64,000 nucleotides of DNA from Odiellus spinosus (lineage: Eukaryota > Arthropoda > Arachnida > Opiliones > Phalangiidae), in contig OY987229.1 in NCBI GenBank assembly GCA_963920705.1, positions 18,357,728 to 18,421,727 on the forward strand, in the 5' to 3' direction. Positions within the stretch are counted from its first letter, which is position 1, and each line of letters begins with the position of its first letter. Made by a program: the position numbers and the translations under genes. This document shows positions 22,685-34,490 of the stretch, piece by piece. The notes beneath the pieces were generated by a model. That model was given only the letters and a program-made list of their open reading frames with translations. It was not told the origin of the DNA and made no database searches.

Positions 22685-25461
22685 ATGAGAGTAAGTTAAG
22701 AACTTGGTAACAACTTAGGAAGGGACATAGAACAAACGGTTTTCCAACGGTAATTAAGGCCCTTCCTAAGTTTGCCATTCAATTTACAATCACGGTACAA
22801 AGATAGAACCATATTCTTGTACCACTAGGTTATAGCTACGTTATCATTGCTGCTGGTGGCAACGATGGGGCAGAAAAGTTACTGGTCTAACTTTCGAGAA
22901 GATAATGATGACGGACCAGACAATGGCGATTCAGAATCAAGTGGGTGGGAAATAGCCCAACGACCCTCCGAACAGAACAGAGGGTCCGAATCTCAACAAG
23001 GTATGTGTGAAGAATATTAAGGGGGGTATTCCTTGGTAAGTGGTCCTTTTCCAAGCGACTAAACATATAGCAACGCCTCCGATTAAAACTAGGAAATAAA
23101 AACAATTGTTTTCAATCTTGTATTTCGGTTAAAGAGGAGGAACCTCAAACGTGGACGCAAGGTCCGGGCGAAGGCGATTCAGAAATGAGCACCGAAAATG
23201 GCTGGTCCAATGGTCAAGAACGTTACGTGGTACAACATCGTCAAGAAGACGAGAATCAACACAGAGGTCAAACATCTCCGGACGAAGAAAAGGTTTGGGT
23301 CAGATCCAGGGGCCAATCGTCCCCCCGAGAGGAAGAAAAGGTCTGGGTTAGTACCCGGGGTCAACAAAATCAAGACGAAGAGAAGGTTTGGGTCAATAGA
23401 CCAACAAGGGTCCAACAACAGAGTCCCGATGAGGAAGAGAAAGTTTGGGTCAAAAGACCGACTAGAATTCAGCAACAAGGACCCGACGACGAAGAAAGGG
23501 TTTGGGTCAGTAATAAACCAACAAATGGCAGAGAACAACAAGTTCGAGAGGAGAAGGTATGGGTTAGAGGTCAACCTAATCAAAATGAGGCTAATTACGA
23601 GCGAGAACGATACTACGTTCAACAACAAGACGGTAAAGATACGGCTGGAGAATGAATAATAAATTTTAAAATGAGCTTGACAAAATATTTGGTGCATTTG
23701 ATAGATTCGAGTGGTTCCAATTCTCAAGAAAAACCCAAGGAAGAAACCCCGGTATACAATGATGGACCGAACACTGAAAAGCAGAGATATATCGTGAGCC
23801 AACAAGCTCAAGCCCAAGATGAAGAACCTGAAAGGCCAGCGGTCACCTACGTCACGAGAAATCAATGGGCTCCGACTCAACAGTAAGTAATTTGACCTCA
23901 AAAATGTTCTTTATATCTAATCAGTACTGAACCCGAAAAAAAAAAATACTTTCACTCTTAATTAGACATCAATCTGAAGACGAAATTACAGTAAAACCCA
24001 AGCAACAGCGATCCAAAGAGGAGGCATACGCCCATCAATTAAGACCAACTCAGCAACAAATACAAGTACAGCAATGGCAACAACAGCAAAGGCCTCAGCA
24101 AGAGGACAACTCGGACCAACAGCAACAGGGAGGGTTCGTTTACAAAACCAAACCGAGCAAACCAGAAAGCTCTTGGAGACAACCGAAATCCAGACCAAAT
24201 TCTGACAACAATGTAGCGAATCCAAATAACTGGCCCCGAGCGAGACAAATGGAAACCTACAGCGCCAGTGAAGACAACGCCGAGTTACAAAAGAAGGAAA
24301 GAATATTGCAACTATTACAAGAATTACAACGCTTGCAGATGGAGAGTTTACAAGACTCGATTCCATCATCTAGTAAGAGGGGTTCAAAGTCTAAAGGTCA
24401 ACAGCAGCAATTCGCCGAAAGTGTCCATCATTATTGGAGCGATGATTTGAATCTAAATCAAAACGAACAGGGTAGCGAAAGCCGACCATTTCTGAACAGA
24501 TACGGCGAAGATCAAGTCATTCCGTGGTCGAGGTTGCCAAGACTGACCAGCAAATCGGACGCTTCTCCCGAAATCAAGAAACTCGCCAGGGTTTTGGCCA
24601 AGGAAATCCTAAATAAGCAAAAGGAGACGGCGGGAAGACATAATCATCTACATAGCGTAAGTTGTAACTTTCCATTCAAAATTACAATCATCAAGAGTAA
24701 TCAATACTCGTAACGAAATTTCAATATTCTCTTCCAGAGATTTAATCCGGCAGATTACTATAACAAGTTAAAATACGGGCAGGCCAGAGGAAACAAGCAA
24801 GGAGGAGTAACCATCACCTGGAACGATCCATGGTCAAATTTTCGAGGCCAAAACGCGGTCAGACCGTCTTACGACGCCGCCCAATCCCTCTACAAAAGCG
24901 CGGGTTCCACCCCCGCTTGGGCAACAGCCCAACTAAACCAAATGTTCAGCGCCTCCCGCTACGAGAATACCAAGAAAAAGGCCAACAATCCGGAGGTCAA
25001 CGTGGTCGAAATAGCCATACCTTTGGTCAATGGGGGCAGCTCTAGTAACGACCCAATGAAACGAGGAGCAAAAGGAAACTCTATGCTCAATTCATTAACA
25101 AATCATGGTCAATTAAAGTGAGTACATAGACATTCATATTCTGTTCTATTCCCATTAATCCAGATCTAATCTAAACCCTTGTAATTCATATTAGAAGTAA
25201 ATTTAATCCTGTTCGTACGCAATAAATAATCTACCATTAATTAAATTTAGTTACGGAGGAATCTCGCCTGCTATGGGACGAACCCTGATTGAAAACAGTA
25301 TGGCTAAACTAGTGGAACAGTACGTCAAAGACACAGCTGCCGCAGTGGTAGCCGAAGCGGTAAAGAAAGACAAGTCAACTAAGAGATTAATCCCAGTTTT
25401 AATCTCCTTGGATAAAAGACAAGATAAGAACGAAACGGGCACCGAATTAATTAATGTTTAA
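22685..25461 (+). CDS. Gene C: secreted Gln/Glu-rich repeat protein
   Basis: Modelled as join(22685..22690, 22829..23000, 23135..23632, 23705..23882, 23966..24656, 24738..25117, 25251..25461), 711 aa. Exon 1 is just ATGAGA; joined to exon 2 it gives a good signal peptide, MRVIATLSLLLVATMGQ. Exon 3 encodes six copies of an EEKVWV-type motif spaced 14-20 residues apart (one is EERVWV), embedded in Gln/Arg/Pro-rich sequence. Next come poly-Gln patches, a helix SPEIKKLARVLAKEILN, a Trp/Asn segment TITWNDPWSNFRG, a strand motif EVNVVEIAIPLVNGG, and a C-terminal helix region (AKLVEQYVKDTAAAVVAEAV) ending in IPVLISLDKR. The helix and PLxNG-like motifs echo genes A and B. There are no cysteines of note. 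AATAAA is at 25517-25522. The exon 3 donor (G/GTAAAG) and exon 4 acceptor (TTTGATAG) are only fair but preserve frame and avoid a stop. Matrix or cuticle function is a guess. Confidence 0.77.
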
Positions 25462-26086
25462 ATTTAATTATCCATCTCGTCTCATTTAAATGGTAATTTA
25501 GTAAATTATTTTGTGAAATAAAAGTTTCCATAAGATTTGAGTTCATTTCACAAATTTCAACTGGCAAGAGGAGAGATTATATTGAAATTCCTACGTTATA
25601 AACTATAAATTTCAATAGTGGAATAATTTTTCTAGCATTAGTGGAGACATTATTGCCATCTACCGAAAGCGGTGAAAACTAAATATCTGCCCAAAAGCAG
25701 AAAATTATTTTTTATGGAGACCCTGGCGCCATCTAGTTTAAAAGTTCTGGAACCGCGAAATTAAAATATGCTCAAAGGAACTCGGTACCGTAGGAAAATA
25801 TGAAGCGGATTGACACATTATGTTAAATCTTGCAAGAAAAAAATAATCGTTACCAACTTTTCTTGAACACTAAATACTGGACATTACACCTTACGAACTA
25901 AAGACATTACGAATTAAATGTTAGATATTTTATCAATTGACTTTTAAACCTTGGTTTTTGGTTTACGCGCTATGAAATTATAACAAACTAGAACCATGGA
26001 GAATTATTTATTTAAATCTCCAAACGTAAAACCCTGATAAAACTTGGGTGTTGTAAACTATATCGTTACGAAACGTGTAAAATTTA
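25462..26086. other. Intergenic region between gene C and sulfotransferase 1
   Basis: Two convergent 3' ends meet here. The stretch includes a short block with TGCCATCTACCGAAA and GGCGCCATCTAGTTT (about 25656-25743), resembling a block at 38600-38662 downstream of the other sulfotransferase. No gene seen. Confidence 0.5.
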
Positions 26087-27291
26087 TTATAATGGATCAA
26101 AACATCCACTATCTTTAAACAAATCAGCTAAATCAGTTCCAGCTGCTCTTGAAAAGAATTTTTCATCCATTCTTTTGGATTGTTCTGGAGTGTATAAAGT
26201 CTTCCAATCTCCCACAATACCTTTCCTAATAAAATTAAATTCTCGATTTTCGTTGTCGTTACGCTTTCTTAAACCCTAAAATTAAATAGTTAACGCTTAG
26301 CAATTGAAGTTAAATAGGCTTAGCAATCTATATATCTTAACGAACCTTCAAGGCAGCTTTCAATCCTTTGCTTACGTTAGGATCTTTTTCTATTTGTTCC
26401 GCTGGCAAACTAAACAAATCGGTGAAACTCGAATCGTTATGTTTCTTCATATAAGCAACGCTCGAATATTCCACAATTTTATCCAAAATTAAATCATCTT
26501 CCACCAATTTTTCATATTCAGAACCCAAAAATTTAGCGATCTTTACGACAGAGCCCCTATGGTCTTTCTTCATCGATTCGTAGGTTATAAAAAGTACGTT
26601 TGGGTCGTTTCTGTGCTCGTACCATCCTGTATCAATTAATTTAAAAATACCCTTAAATTGGTACAATATACGCGTATCGGTAGTATATCGGACGTTTCGG
26701 TACACGTCCCTGAACGCGGCCCTACAATTGACAAAATTTACCTAAAACGTGATCCATATAATCTCCCCATTCGATATGCCCCGTGACGAAACATTCGAAA
26801 AAATCCGCGAATTCTCCATCGTCGAATTGATAACCGGGAAAATTGCGATTATGATGGAATAAAGATACGCTAGTATCCTTAGGATTGCGTACAACGTAGA
26901 TGTATTTGCTCTGGTCATTCATGGGGGTCAAGTGATATGGCAAATGAGTTTTAATACAACCAGGACGAGGCATTTTTTCCACCATTTCGGGTCCAGCCAT
27001 TTCCAAAAACGGACTATGTTGGAAAAAATACGAGGCCGAAAATGGTTCCCCTTTTCTGAATAATAAACAAATATTTAAATCAATTGTTTCAAATTAAATT
27101 ATTTTACAAGCTTACGTGTAAAGTAGTAATACGATATGTTGAGTCCACGTGGTTCCACATTTGGGATAAGTGCTTAAAATTAAATCATCTTTTAAAGGTT
27201 TATAAGATATTCCAGCTCTAAACGAATCGGGATCGAAAAAACCAGGGACTAATGTACCGTCCACATCTTGGTATAATGGTATTTTACCCAT
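26087..27291 (-). CDS. Cytosolic sulfotransferase 1 (SULT1-like)
   Basis: Minus-strand exons 27291-27116, 27055-26742, 26626-26346 and 26275-26087, 319 aa, the normal size for the family. It transfers the sulfuryl group of PAPS to a hydroxyl or amine of small acceptors. Motifs: phosphosulfate-binding loop TYPKCGTTWT (41-50), catalytic His in KTHLPYH (His96), 3'-phosphate motif RNPKDTSVSLFHH (from 115), and the C-terminal PAPS-binding RKGIVGDWK (274-282). No signal peptide or membrane segment. The start codon lies 9 bases after an acceptor (TATTTTCAG), so a non-coding 5' exon exists; a matching exon end with donor CAG/GTAAAT is at 28705. The third donor, AAG/GTTCGT, is poor but required by the frame. 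The substrate cannot be inferred. Confidence 0.92.
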
Positions 27292-27564
27292 AATATATAT
27301 CTGAAAATAAAGAACTTTTATTATCCGTATAACTTTCAGAAATAATTTTATATCGCTAGCTTTATTTGAGAAAAATATGTTCGGTCAATAGGTTAGCAAC
27401 AGTTTTTGGATACAATATCATTATCGAGGGTATATTATCTTCAAAGCTGATAGATATTATCACCAATTATCACGTACTGCTCGAGGGTGGATTGTATTTC
27501 ACGCTTATACAGTACTAAATTATCAGAGCTCTTTATTTTAAATGATAGAATATTTTCAAATTTA

Positions 27565-27848
27565 TTTGAAGTGAGGCTGTCATGAATTTCTCACGAGTTC
27601 GAAATGGAATTTGAGTGCATTTTCGTAGAGATCGTTAAAATGATTCAAAATAAATATAAATATGGCATAGAAACATTACGACCCAGAATCATTGTAGCCG
27701 AAAAAACCTTAATATTTTTGGCACTTTAATTTAATTTTGAAGTTTCTTAAAAACAGGTCAATCCAGCTAGAGGTATAAAATTTTGAATACGGGTTTTAAA
27801 GAAATTGTGCACAGCTAGGCCTCCAAAAATGTCGGCATCCTCACTTTA
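27565..27848. mobile_element. MITE, TTTAAAGTGAG family, longer copy
   Basis: The left end TTTGAAGTGAGGCTGTCA and the right end, whose complement is CTTTAAAGTGAGGATGCC, bound about 284 bp. The interior shares GAAGTTTC and related words with the copy at 7589-7768. It lies in the 5' intron of sulfotransferase 1 if the upstream exon at 28705 is real. Confidence 0.55.
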
Positions 27849-28704
27849 AAGGGATATTATACCCTATTTTTTGAGATAAATGAAATATTCCACAAAATTT
27901 TCGGTATTTCGATTAAAAAAATGACTTTCTAATTTCAGTATTTGGCGGAGCTTGATTTGAAAGAATCAAGCTTCAGTTTTGACTGACAATCTCGTGACGT
28001 CATGACTCCCTTAAAACTTAAAAGACTAATATGTAAATTTCCACTATTAAATAAAATTAATTAGAATAACCATTTAAAATGCAGATCTCTCTTTGATTTC
28101 TTTAAAATGAGTTAATTTAAAATAAAGATGATTATAATATTTAATTGCAAGAAGCATAATTAACAATTAATTACTAACGATGTCATCAAACGCTTCCGAT
28201 ACTTGGTCACCCGCCGGTTTGTTAAATTTAATTATTCATAAAATTTCCAGGCGGCAATTTTTATGTATTTCTTAATTTGAGGAATTTTTCCACAAAATCA
28301 ACTTCAAAAAAATCGTTGGGGTAATGGGGAAAAGATAATTCGCACACGATAATAAACCTCATAGAGAAAAAAAGTAGTTAGTGCCAACTTTGAACATTTT
28401 AATCTAAAGAAAACATATTTTTTTAACATATCTAAAAAATATGGGATCAGAAAATAAAACTTTTATGTGAATATGAAAAACAATGTAAGCTTTTCATATT
28501 TCGATAAGAAGATAAGACATTTTGAAGCTCCTAATAAACTCTGAACGTATAATCAGAATTAGAAATAGCAATTAAAATTAATAAAAAATCCAAGTTCTAA
28601 ACAAAACTAGGAGTTGCTAACCTAAAACCCACATATTATTTCAAAGATAAAACCGGATATTCTACTTAGGTACGAAACCACAAATTATACTTGAAAATAT
28701 TTAC

Positions 28705-28850
28705 CTGAAAACTTTATTTTCACGGGTCCAATTTCGTTGAACGATCAAACCTAATGGAGTTCTCGACACTAAATGAAAGAAGTATTCTTCCGATGCCGCG
28801 ATTTAGAAGCCGAGCGAGTGTAATCAGTTGAATTTTTAATATTTAGGTTT
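28705..28850 (-). other. Candidate non-coding 5' exon of sulfotransferase 1
   Basis: On the minus strand the sequence ends AAAGTTTTCAG/GTAAATA at 28705, a good donor. The exon would join to the acceptor at 27301, nine bases before the ATG. Its 5' limit is arbitrary; no clear TATA box or initiator was found. Confidence 0.35.
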
Positions 28851-29774
28851 CTACGGCCTCATGTAGTCGCGGAGGTTAAAGAGATATATCTTGTATTTAT
28901 TATATAATATTGTATAAGTTTAGAATGTAGATGTACTGTTAAGCTTAAAAGTGAGTGACACTTAAATGAAAGTTGGACTTCATCGGGTTGTGAGAATGGG
29001 ATGTCATACCGGGGCCTCTTATAAGTTTAAATTAATTTTCAAGCCGAGTTGAGATAATTTTTTTTGTTCTTCTACGTGTACATTTTATTTAATTAATTCT
29101 TGGTTGTCGCTCGTTTATTTTCAAGCGTAACGTAAATTTGTTTGTTTTCGTAATTATTTTTGTAAATAATAATTCTGGAGCTACGTGTAGTTATTTTTTT
29201 AAAAGTAATTATAGTAGTTGTTTTGTAAAAAAAGACTTCACGTGTTCGACATGTTCGTGATCTCTTAGTAAAAACTATTTTGTGTTTCCTATCTCGTTAA
29301 GAATTGAATATTAATTCATTTCGACTCGAGGTAGTTATTACAACACCGATCGGAAACTATAATGAATTGGGCGGTTTTGACCATGAGAAATGCGTGTCAG
29401 ACTTTATTTTCTTTAGTAAATTTAAAGAGAATAGTTGGAAACGACTATTTTCCCTACAGCGAGCCTCTGGGTTCGTGGGGATATTGTGGTGTAAGGGGGA
29501 TGACACAGAAGTAAGAGAAAGAAGGGCGTGACGTTGTAAGATGAGGACTCACTATTAATCTCAAAATTAATTTCAAGGAGACATTACAATTCGTTATATC
29601 CGAATTTCGTTTCAGTTGATGTACAATAATTACAATCCTAGAATGTATGTATATAGAAATATTCAATTCAAGCTAATTAACCATCAGAGGGAATTAATAA
29701 TACAATGTAATTATAATTACTACTAAAACAGAAATCTTGCGTTGAGTAAAAATTTCCGTAAATTTTACCTGACA

Positions 29775-29845
29775 GCAAGTGATTTTCTATCTACTCCTTA
29801 TCGTTCAAATAGTTCTAATCCACTAGGAAAAAAATATACAAACTA
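29775..29845. mobile_element. Fragment of TTAAAGGGAGAATG-family MITE
   Basis: The words AAGTGATTTTCTAT, CCTTATCGTTCAAATAG and TCTAATCCAC follow in the same order as in the intact copy at 58355-58695 and in the copy near 8110. Neither terminus is preserved. Confidence 0.45.
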
Positions 29846-30542
29846 AATGTGTCCATTTTTATCTGACACGAGAAGTAGTCTTAACAGGGATTAACAAATA
29901 GTTAACGAGTCTCCCATCAAATGACAAGCGTACAACTCTTAACCCTCATTTTAATGGCGAATTCCACATGGACAAAACCACTCCATGGAGCAATATCAGG
30001 GGTAGAATACACTAGTTTAACTTAAATCTTATTGCGCAAATGCTACAGGCCTCTGTAGAAATATTTAACCAATTTCCTTACACAAATCGATTTAAAAAAT
30101 TTATTCGTTTATAATTAAATATCGAGATTTGAATTATTTGGACAGCCGTATAGAACATCTACGATAGGAACACCGGAAAGTGTAAATTTCAAATACATTG
30201 GGGGATTAAGCAACATTAACGAACACAATGAAACGTCATTATATCTATACCTCGAATGGTAACGGGCTCTGTCTGCTATAATATAAGGAAATACCCACCC
30301 AAAAAAAGTGAAAAGTTTCATTGAAACCGGTTCTTTACGCGGCCAAGAATTTGCCGAGTCATACGTTCAAAAATTTTGGCATCAAATTTAAATAACATAA
30401 AGATAATAAAGTTCAAAATAAATTATAATAACTAATTTCCTGTTGAGATATGTATGTACATGCGTGGAATAATGATATCTTTCCTTCGTGACATTACCAT
30501 CAATTTATACAAATACTATTGACCATGATGATTAACTTTTAC

Positions 30543-31030
30543 GAGTAATTAAATAAACTTACTAAATTTATGAGTAATTAAATAAACTTACTAAATTTAT
30601 GAGTAATTCAATAAACTTACTAAATTTATGAGTAATTAAATAAACTTACTAAATTTATGAGTAATTAAATAAACTTACTAAATTTATGAGTAATTAAATA
30701 AACTTAATAATAACATTAAATAGACTTACTAATAAAATTAAATAGACTAGTAATAAAGCTAAATAGTCAGACTTACTAATAAAATTAAATAGACTAGTAA
30801 TAAAACTAAATAGTCAGACTTACTAATAAAATTAAATAATCAGATTTACCAATAAAATTAAATAATCAGACTTACCAATAAAATTAAAAAGTCAGACTTA
30901 CTAATTAAATTAACTAGTCAGACATATGAATAAAATTAAATAGTCAGACTTACTAATTAAATTAAATAGTCAGACATACTAATAAAATTAAAGTCAGACT
31001 TACTAATAAAATTTAATAGTTAAATTAAAT
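30543..31030 (+). repeat. Tandem array: 29-bp units grading into about 26-bp units
   Basis: The unit GAGTAATTAAATAAACTTAC followed by TAAATTTAT (29 bp) starts at 30543, 30572, 30601, 30630 and 30659, with a partial copy at 30688. From about 30710 the array changes to irregular units built on AATAAAATTAAATAGTCAGA plus CTTACT, about ten copies to 31030. The 29-bp part is nearly uniform while the second part is diverged. Confidence 0.9.
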
Positions 31031-32277
31031 TGATAAGATTAGTGAATGAATATCCTCACTACTTGTTTTATTAATATTAGTATTTTTTTTTAATTACGGG
31101 AAACTTGTCATCCCTAAGAATTTTAGCTTCGGGATCGTCCCTAGAATTATTTTAAAATCTCAGACTTAGTATTACTTGGAAGTTAAAAACCACCGGCACC
31201 GTGAGTTAACAGAAATTACATCTTCAATCGCAATTTCAGCGGAATATTTATATCTTAAACCCTAAAAGTGGGTGTTTTTGGCGGGGAAAATAAAAGATTA
31301 GGGGTTTTTTATATCAATTCCAAAAATTCGAAGGAAATTATTGACCTTGAATAAGGCTGTAATTTAAAAGCTACTACAGTTAGAATTATACTAAAATTAG
31401 TAATTACAACGAGTATAATCTCCGTAATAGTTTAACTATGGAGTTTAGATGATACAAAAGTATTTAGGCTGCGTTTCTACCGTATTGGACATTCAGGGCC
31501 CCTTTAGATCCGATTCAAATTTGACTTCTTAGTGGTATTAATCTACTTATGGTTATAACTACATTTTAATATTGTTCGCGAACTAGATAAAGAAGATATT
31601 CAAAATTCAAGGTAAATCTATATCTAATCGCGTAGGTTACGAGAGGGTCAACAGTAAAATGGAATTAAGATTTATCTCTTAGTGAACAAATGATATAGAG
31701 ATATATGGTAAAAAATAATAAAAAAAACGTTTCGTTACTCGTGACTGTATATAGTAAAACCTCGTTATCGTTATAACGAAATTTTCAAAGATTTCGTAAA
31801 ATAGTTTAACATTTTATATACTTTATCATCAAGGCTAAAGGTAATCTTCAATCTGAATGCCAATAAACTTTGCAGGATAGTCTAACATTTCTTCAATAGG
31901 AGCAATATTTAAATTACAGCGTATTATAAGTCCCTGAACTTATGGCGAGCTGGTGGTTAAACCATGGATAAATATTATCTTATTAATAATTTATCCATGG
32001 TTAAACTCTTCCATAAAATCCAATAAAATCAGTACAGGGATTACGCGATTACATAATTGAGTACCCCTTTAACAATACTAAATACTAACTCGCAAGATAA
32101 TAAGGAACCACGATTAGAACATTCCTATATTTTGGCATTACCATAGCCGAAGTTGTTATTTTTGCATGAAGGTCGCGGGCATGCGCACATTGGAATACTA
32201 AAATCGCGTATAGTGATTTTCGTAAGTTTCACTTAAACATATCGTAATAACTATGATTTACTTCTTTTTATCATAAA

Positions 32278-32645
32278 TTTAAAGGGATAGTATCACGATC
32301 TAGTCAAAATTTAAAACCCTATCATCTTGTAGGGAACATTACAAAAAATATTCGCTACTTTTCTACTTTTCCTTTATCAATCCAAATTGAAGCTAGGCGC
32401 TTTCAAATCAAGCCCTTGATATTTTAGTAATTATAATAGATATAACTAAAAGCCCATATTCTGATTTTTAGCGAGGTACAAGGCTACGACATCATCAAAT
32501 GAATAAAATTCAGGAATTAGGAAATGATTTAAGAAAAACAATCGGAAATTTATGGGATAACCATACGTTTTCTTGATCACGGAAGAGTCCCCCACACGCC
32601 AAAATAACAAAAGTGCCTAAAACTATGTGATACTATCTCTTTAAA
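32278..32645. mobile_element. MITE with AGGGATAGTATCAC ends
   Basis: The left end TTTAAAGGGATAGTATCAC (32278-32296) and the right end GTGATACTATCTCTTTAAA (32627-32645) are inverted repeats with one mismatch. TTAA lies at both borders. The 368-bp interior is non-coding. Confidence 0.65.
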
Positions 32646-33460
32646 CCCTGGGTATATAGTAATTTTGGTTGGGTAAGGAGCTAGTTAATAAGTTTAAAAA
32701 TAAAATATATATATATTTTTTTCAACGTAACTTTTGTAATAACAATTCAAAAGTAAATAATAAGAGGTTCACCTTGAATTAAATAATCAACTAAGTAGTG
32801 TAAAATAATCTAATAACCTTGCTAAATTCAAAAACACCCAATTTACGGAAATTTACGCTCTATATAATCTAAAAATAAGCCAAAAATATAAATATTCACA
32901 CTTCAAAAGATAAATATCTATCTAATAGTACGACGTTTTATATTAAAGAAAAGGTTAAAGTGTATTTTTTAAAGGCAAGATACCTTTGAAGGGGCAGTGA
33001 AACTCATAATTAAAAAAAATATACAAATTTCATGGAGCTTTCGATTTGCAATATTTTGGTTTAGGATTTTAACCGTTTTAAAACTGACCAATCGGACTAT
33101 CACGTCTGCCTATTCTTTATCCATAGCAGCAACGCTATTCATATCAGACAATGTTTGCCGTTAGAGGACGCTTAAGAACATCTGTTTTTTGTTATTCATC
33201 TTTATCTATTAAGTTAGGGGTCCATCGTTAATAGTCCTAAGTTTCACCTAAAAAAATAAGATCAGGCCTCTTTTTTTCTACCCCCCTTTCATATAAGACT
33301 GCCCTGGACTATGACGCACACTCATTAAAGTCTGTCAAATATTGTTTCTATATTTATATATGAACTCTTGGTAGTAGCAAGAGTCCATAGATTAAAAAGA
33401 TTCGATAAAAAATATGTTGTGCGGTTTCATTCTTCCTTTAATGCGAGATAATGTTTTATA

Positions 33461-33494
33461 CATATATATATATATAATTAGTGTCTTGTTCAGT
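33461..33494 (+). promoter_or_regulatory. TATA box and TCAGT initiator, sulfotransferase 2
   Basis: An AT run (CATATATATATATATAATTA, 33461-33480) lies about 30 bases before TTCAGTT (A at 33492), which matches the arthropod initiator TCAGT. The downstream leader would end at the donor AAAA/GTAAGT at 33735/33736. This is about 1.7 kb upstream of the sulfotransferase 2 start codon. Confidence 0.45.
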
Positions 33495-33735
33495 TCTATT
33501 TCCTTGTGAATCGAAATTTTGATCTCTAACGAGCATAGTGTGTTGGAAAGGCGTCTGCATCATGCAACGGCCTCTAACTTTCGTTTTTCGGAGTCATTTG
33601 CTATCCAAGTTGGGAAGGGAGTCAGTCGCGTGAAGTCTTTGGCTTGAATTTCTCTTTTACTTTTGTTAGAAACTATTTTCGGCGCCCTTTAAAAAGGTTG
33701 AACACGCGCTATTTGCAGCTTTTTGTTTGTTAAAA
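33492..33735 (+). other. Candidate non-coding 5' exon of sulfotransferase 2
   Basis: It begins at the putative initiator and ends at TTAAAA/GTAAGT. It would splice to the acceptor AAAATTACAG that ends at 35379, leaving a short leader before the ATG at 35398. The base composition is less AT-rich than the flanks. Confidence 0.4.
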
Positions 33736-34009
33736 GTAAGTTTTATTTTATATATATTATAAGAATTTTATATACTCGAGTGAAAGGGTTGTTTACAAAA
33801 CTTGGATATGAATGGGATAAGAATTGTTTTTGCGAACTGCTAATAAACTGGAGTATAGTAAAGATTTTATAATATTAATTAAGCTTTCAAAAATGATATT
33901 TAATATGTAGATTTCTCAGTGTTTCATAGTTTGATATATTTAGATAAATGTCAAATATATTTGTGATATTTTGGCTTTTATTATTTAATTTATAATTATG
34001 GTATTGATT

Positions 34010-34490
34010 ACGATTGTAGTTGTTTAAAATGTTGATCGTTACGTTTGTAGTTGTTTAAAATAGCGATATTTACGTTTTTAATAGTTAAAAATAATGATAT
34101 TTTCGTTTTTAATAGTTTAAAATTTGGATATTTTCGTTTTTAATAGTTTAAAATTTGGATATTTCCGTTTTTAATAGTTTAAAATACGAGTATTTGCGTT
34201 TATAATAGTTAAAAATAATTATATTTACGTTTCTAATAGTTTAAAATGAGGATATTTACTTTTCTAATAGTTTAAAATGAGGATATTTACTTTTCTAATA
34301 GTTTAAAATGAGTATGCCTATATTTACGTTTCTAATAGTCTAAAAAGGGAACATTTACTTTTCTAATAGTTTAATAATAAGGATATTTACGCTTCAAATA
34401 GCTTAAAGTAACGACATTTAACTTTTCTTATAGTCAAAAATAATAATATTTACTTTTCTTATGTTCAAAAATAATGATATTTAAGTTTCT
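34010..34490 (+). repeat. Degenerate tandem array of about 31 bp
   Basis: About fifteen diverged copies of a unit like GATATTTACGTTTCTAATAG plus TTTAAAATGAG. It lies within the putative first intron of sulfotransferase 2. Copies differ by substitutions and short indels, so the array is old. Confidence 0.85.

Larger units (their letters stand above)
28851..33460. other. Gene-free region between the two sulfotransferases
   Basis: No supported gene. It holds a MITE fragment (29775-29845), a tandem array (30543-31030) and a small inverted-repeat element (32278-32645). A 17-bp hairpin, whose arms are TTAAACCATGGATAAAT-like, lies at about 31955-32005. Confidence 0.55.

Noticed and set aside
23198-23659. 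153-residue frame overlapping gene C on the same strand
   Set aside because: It is an alternative frame of the Gln/Glu-rich repeat exon and does not connect to the signal-peptide exon.
23179-23901. 240-residue open frame on the minus strand
   Set aside because: It is the antisense shadow of gene C exons 3 and 4; the plus-strand model has a signal peptide, splice sites and repeats.
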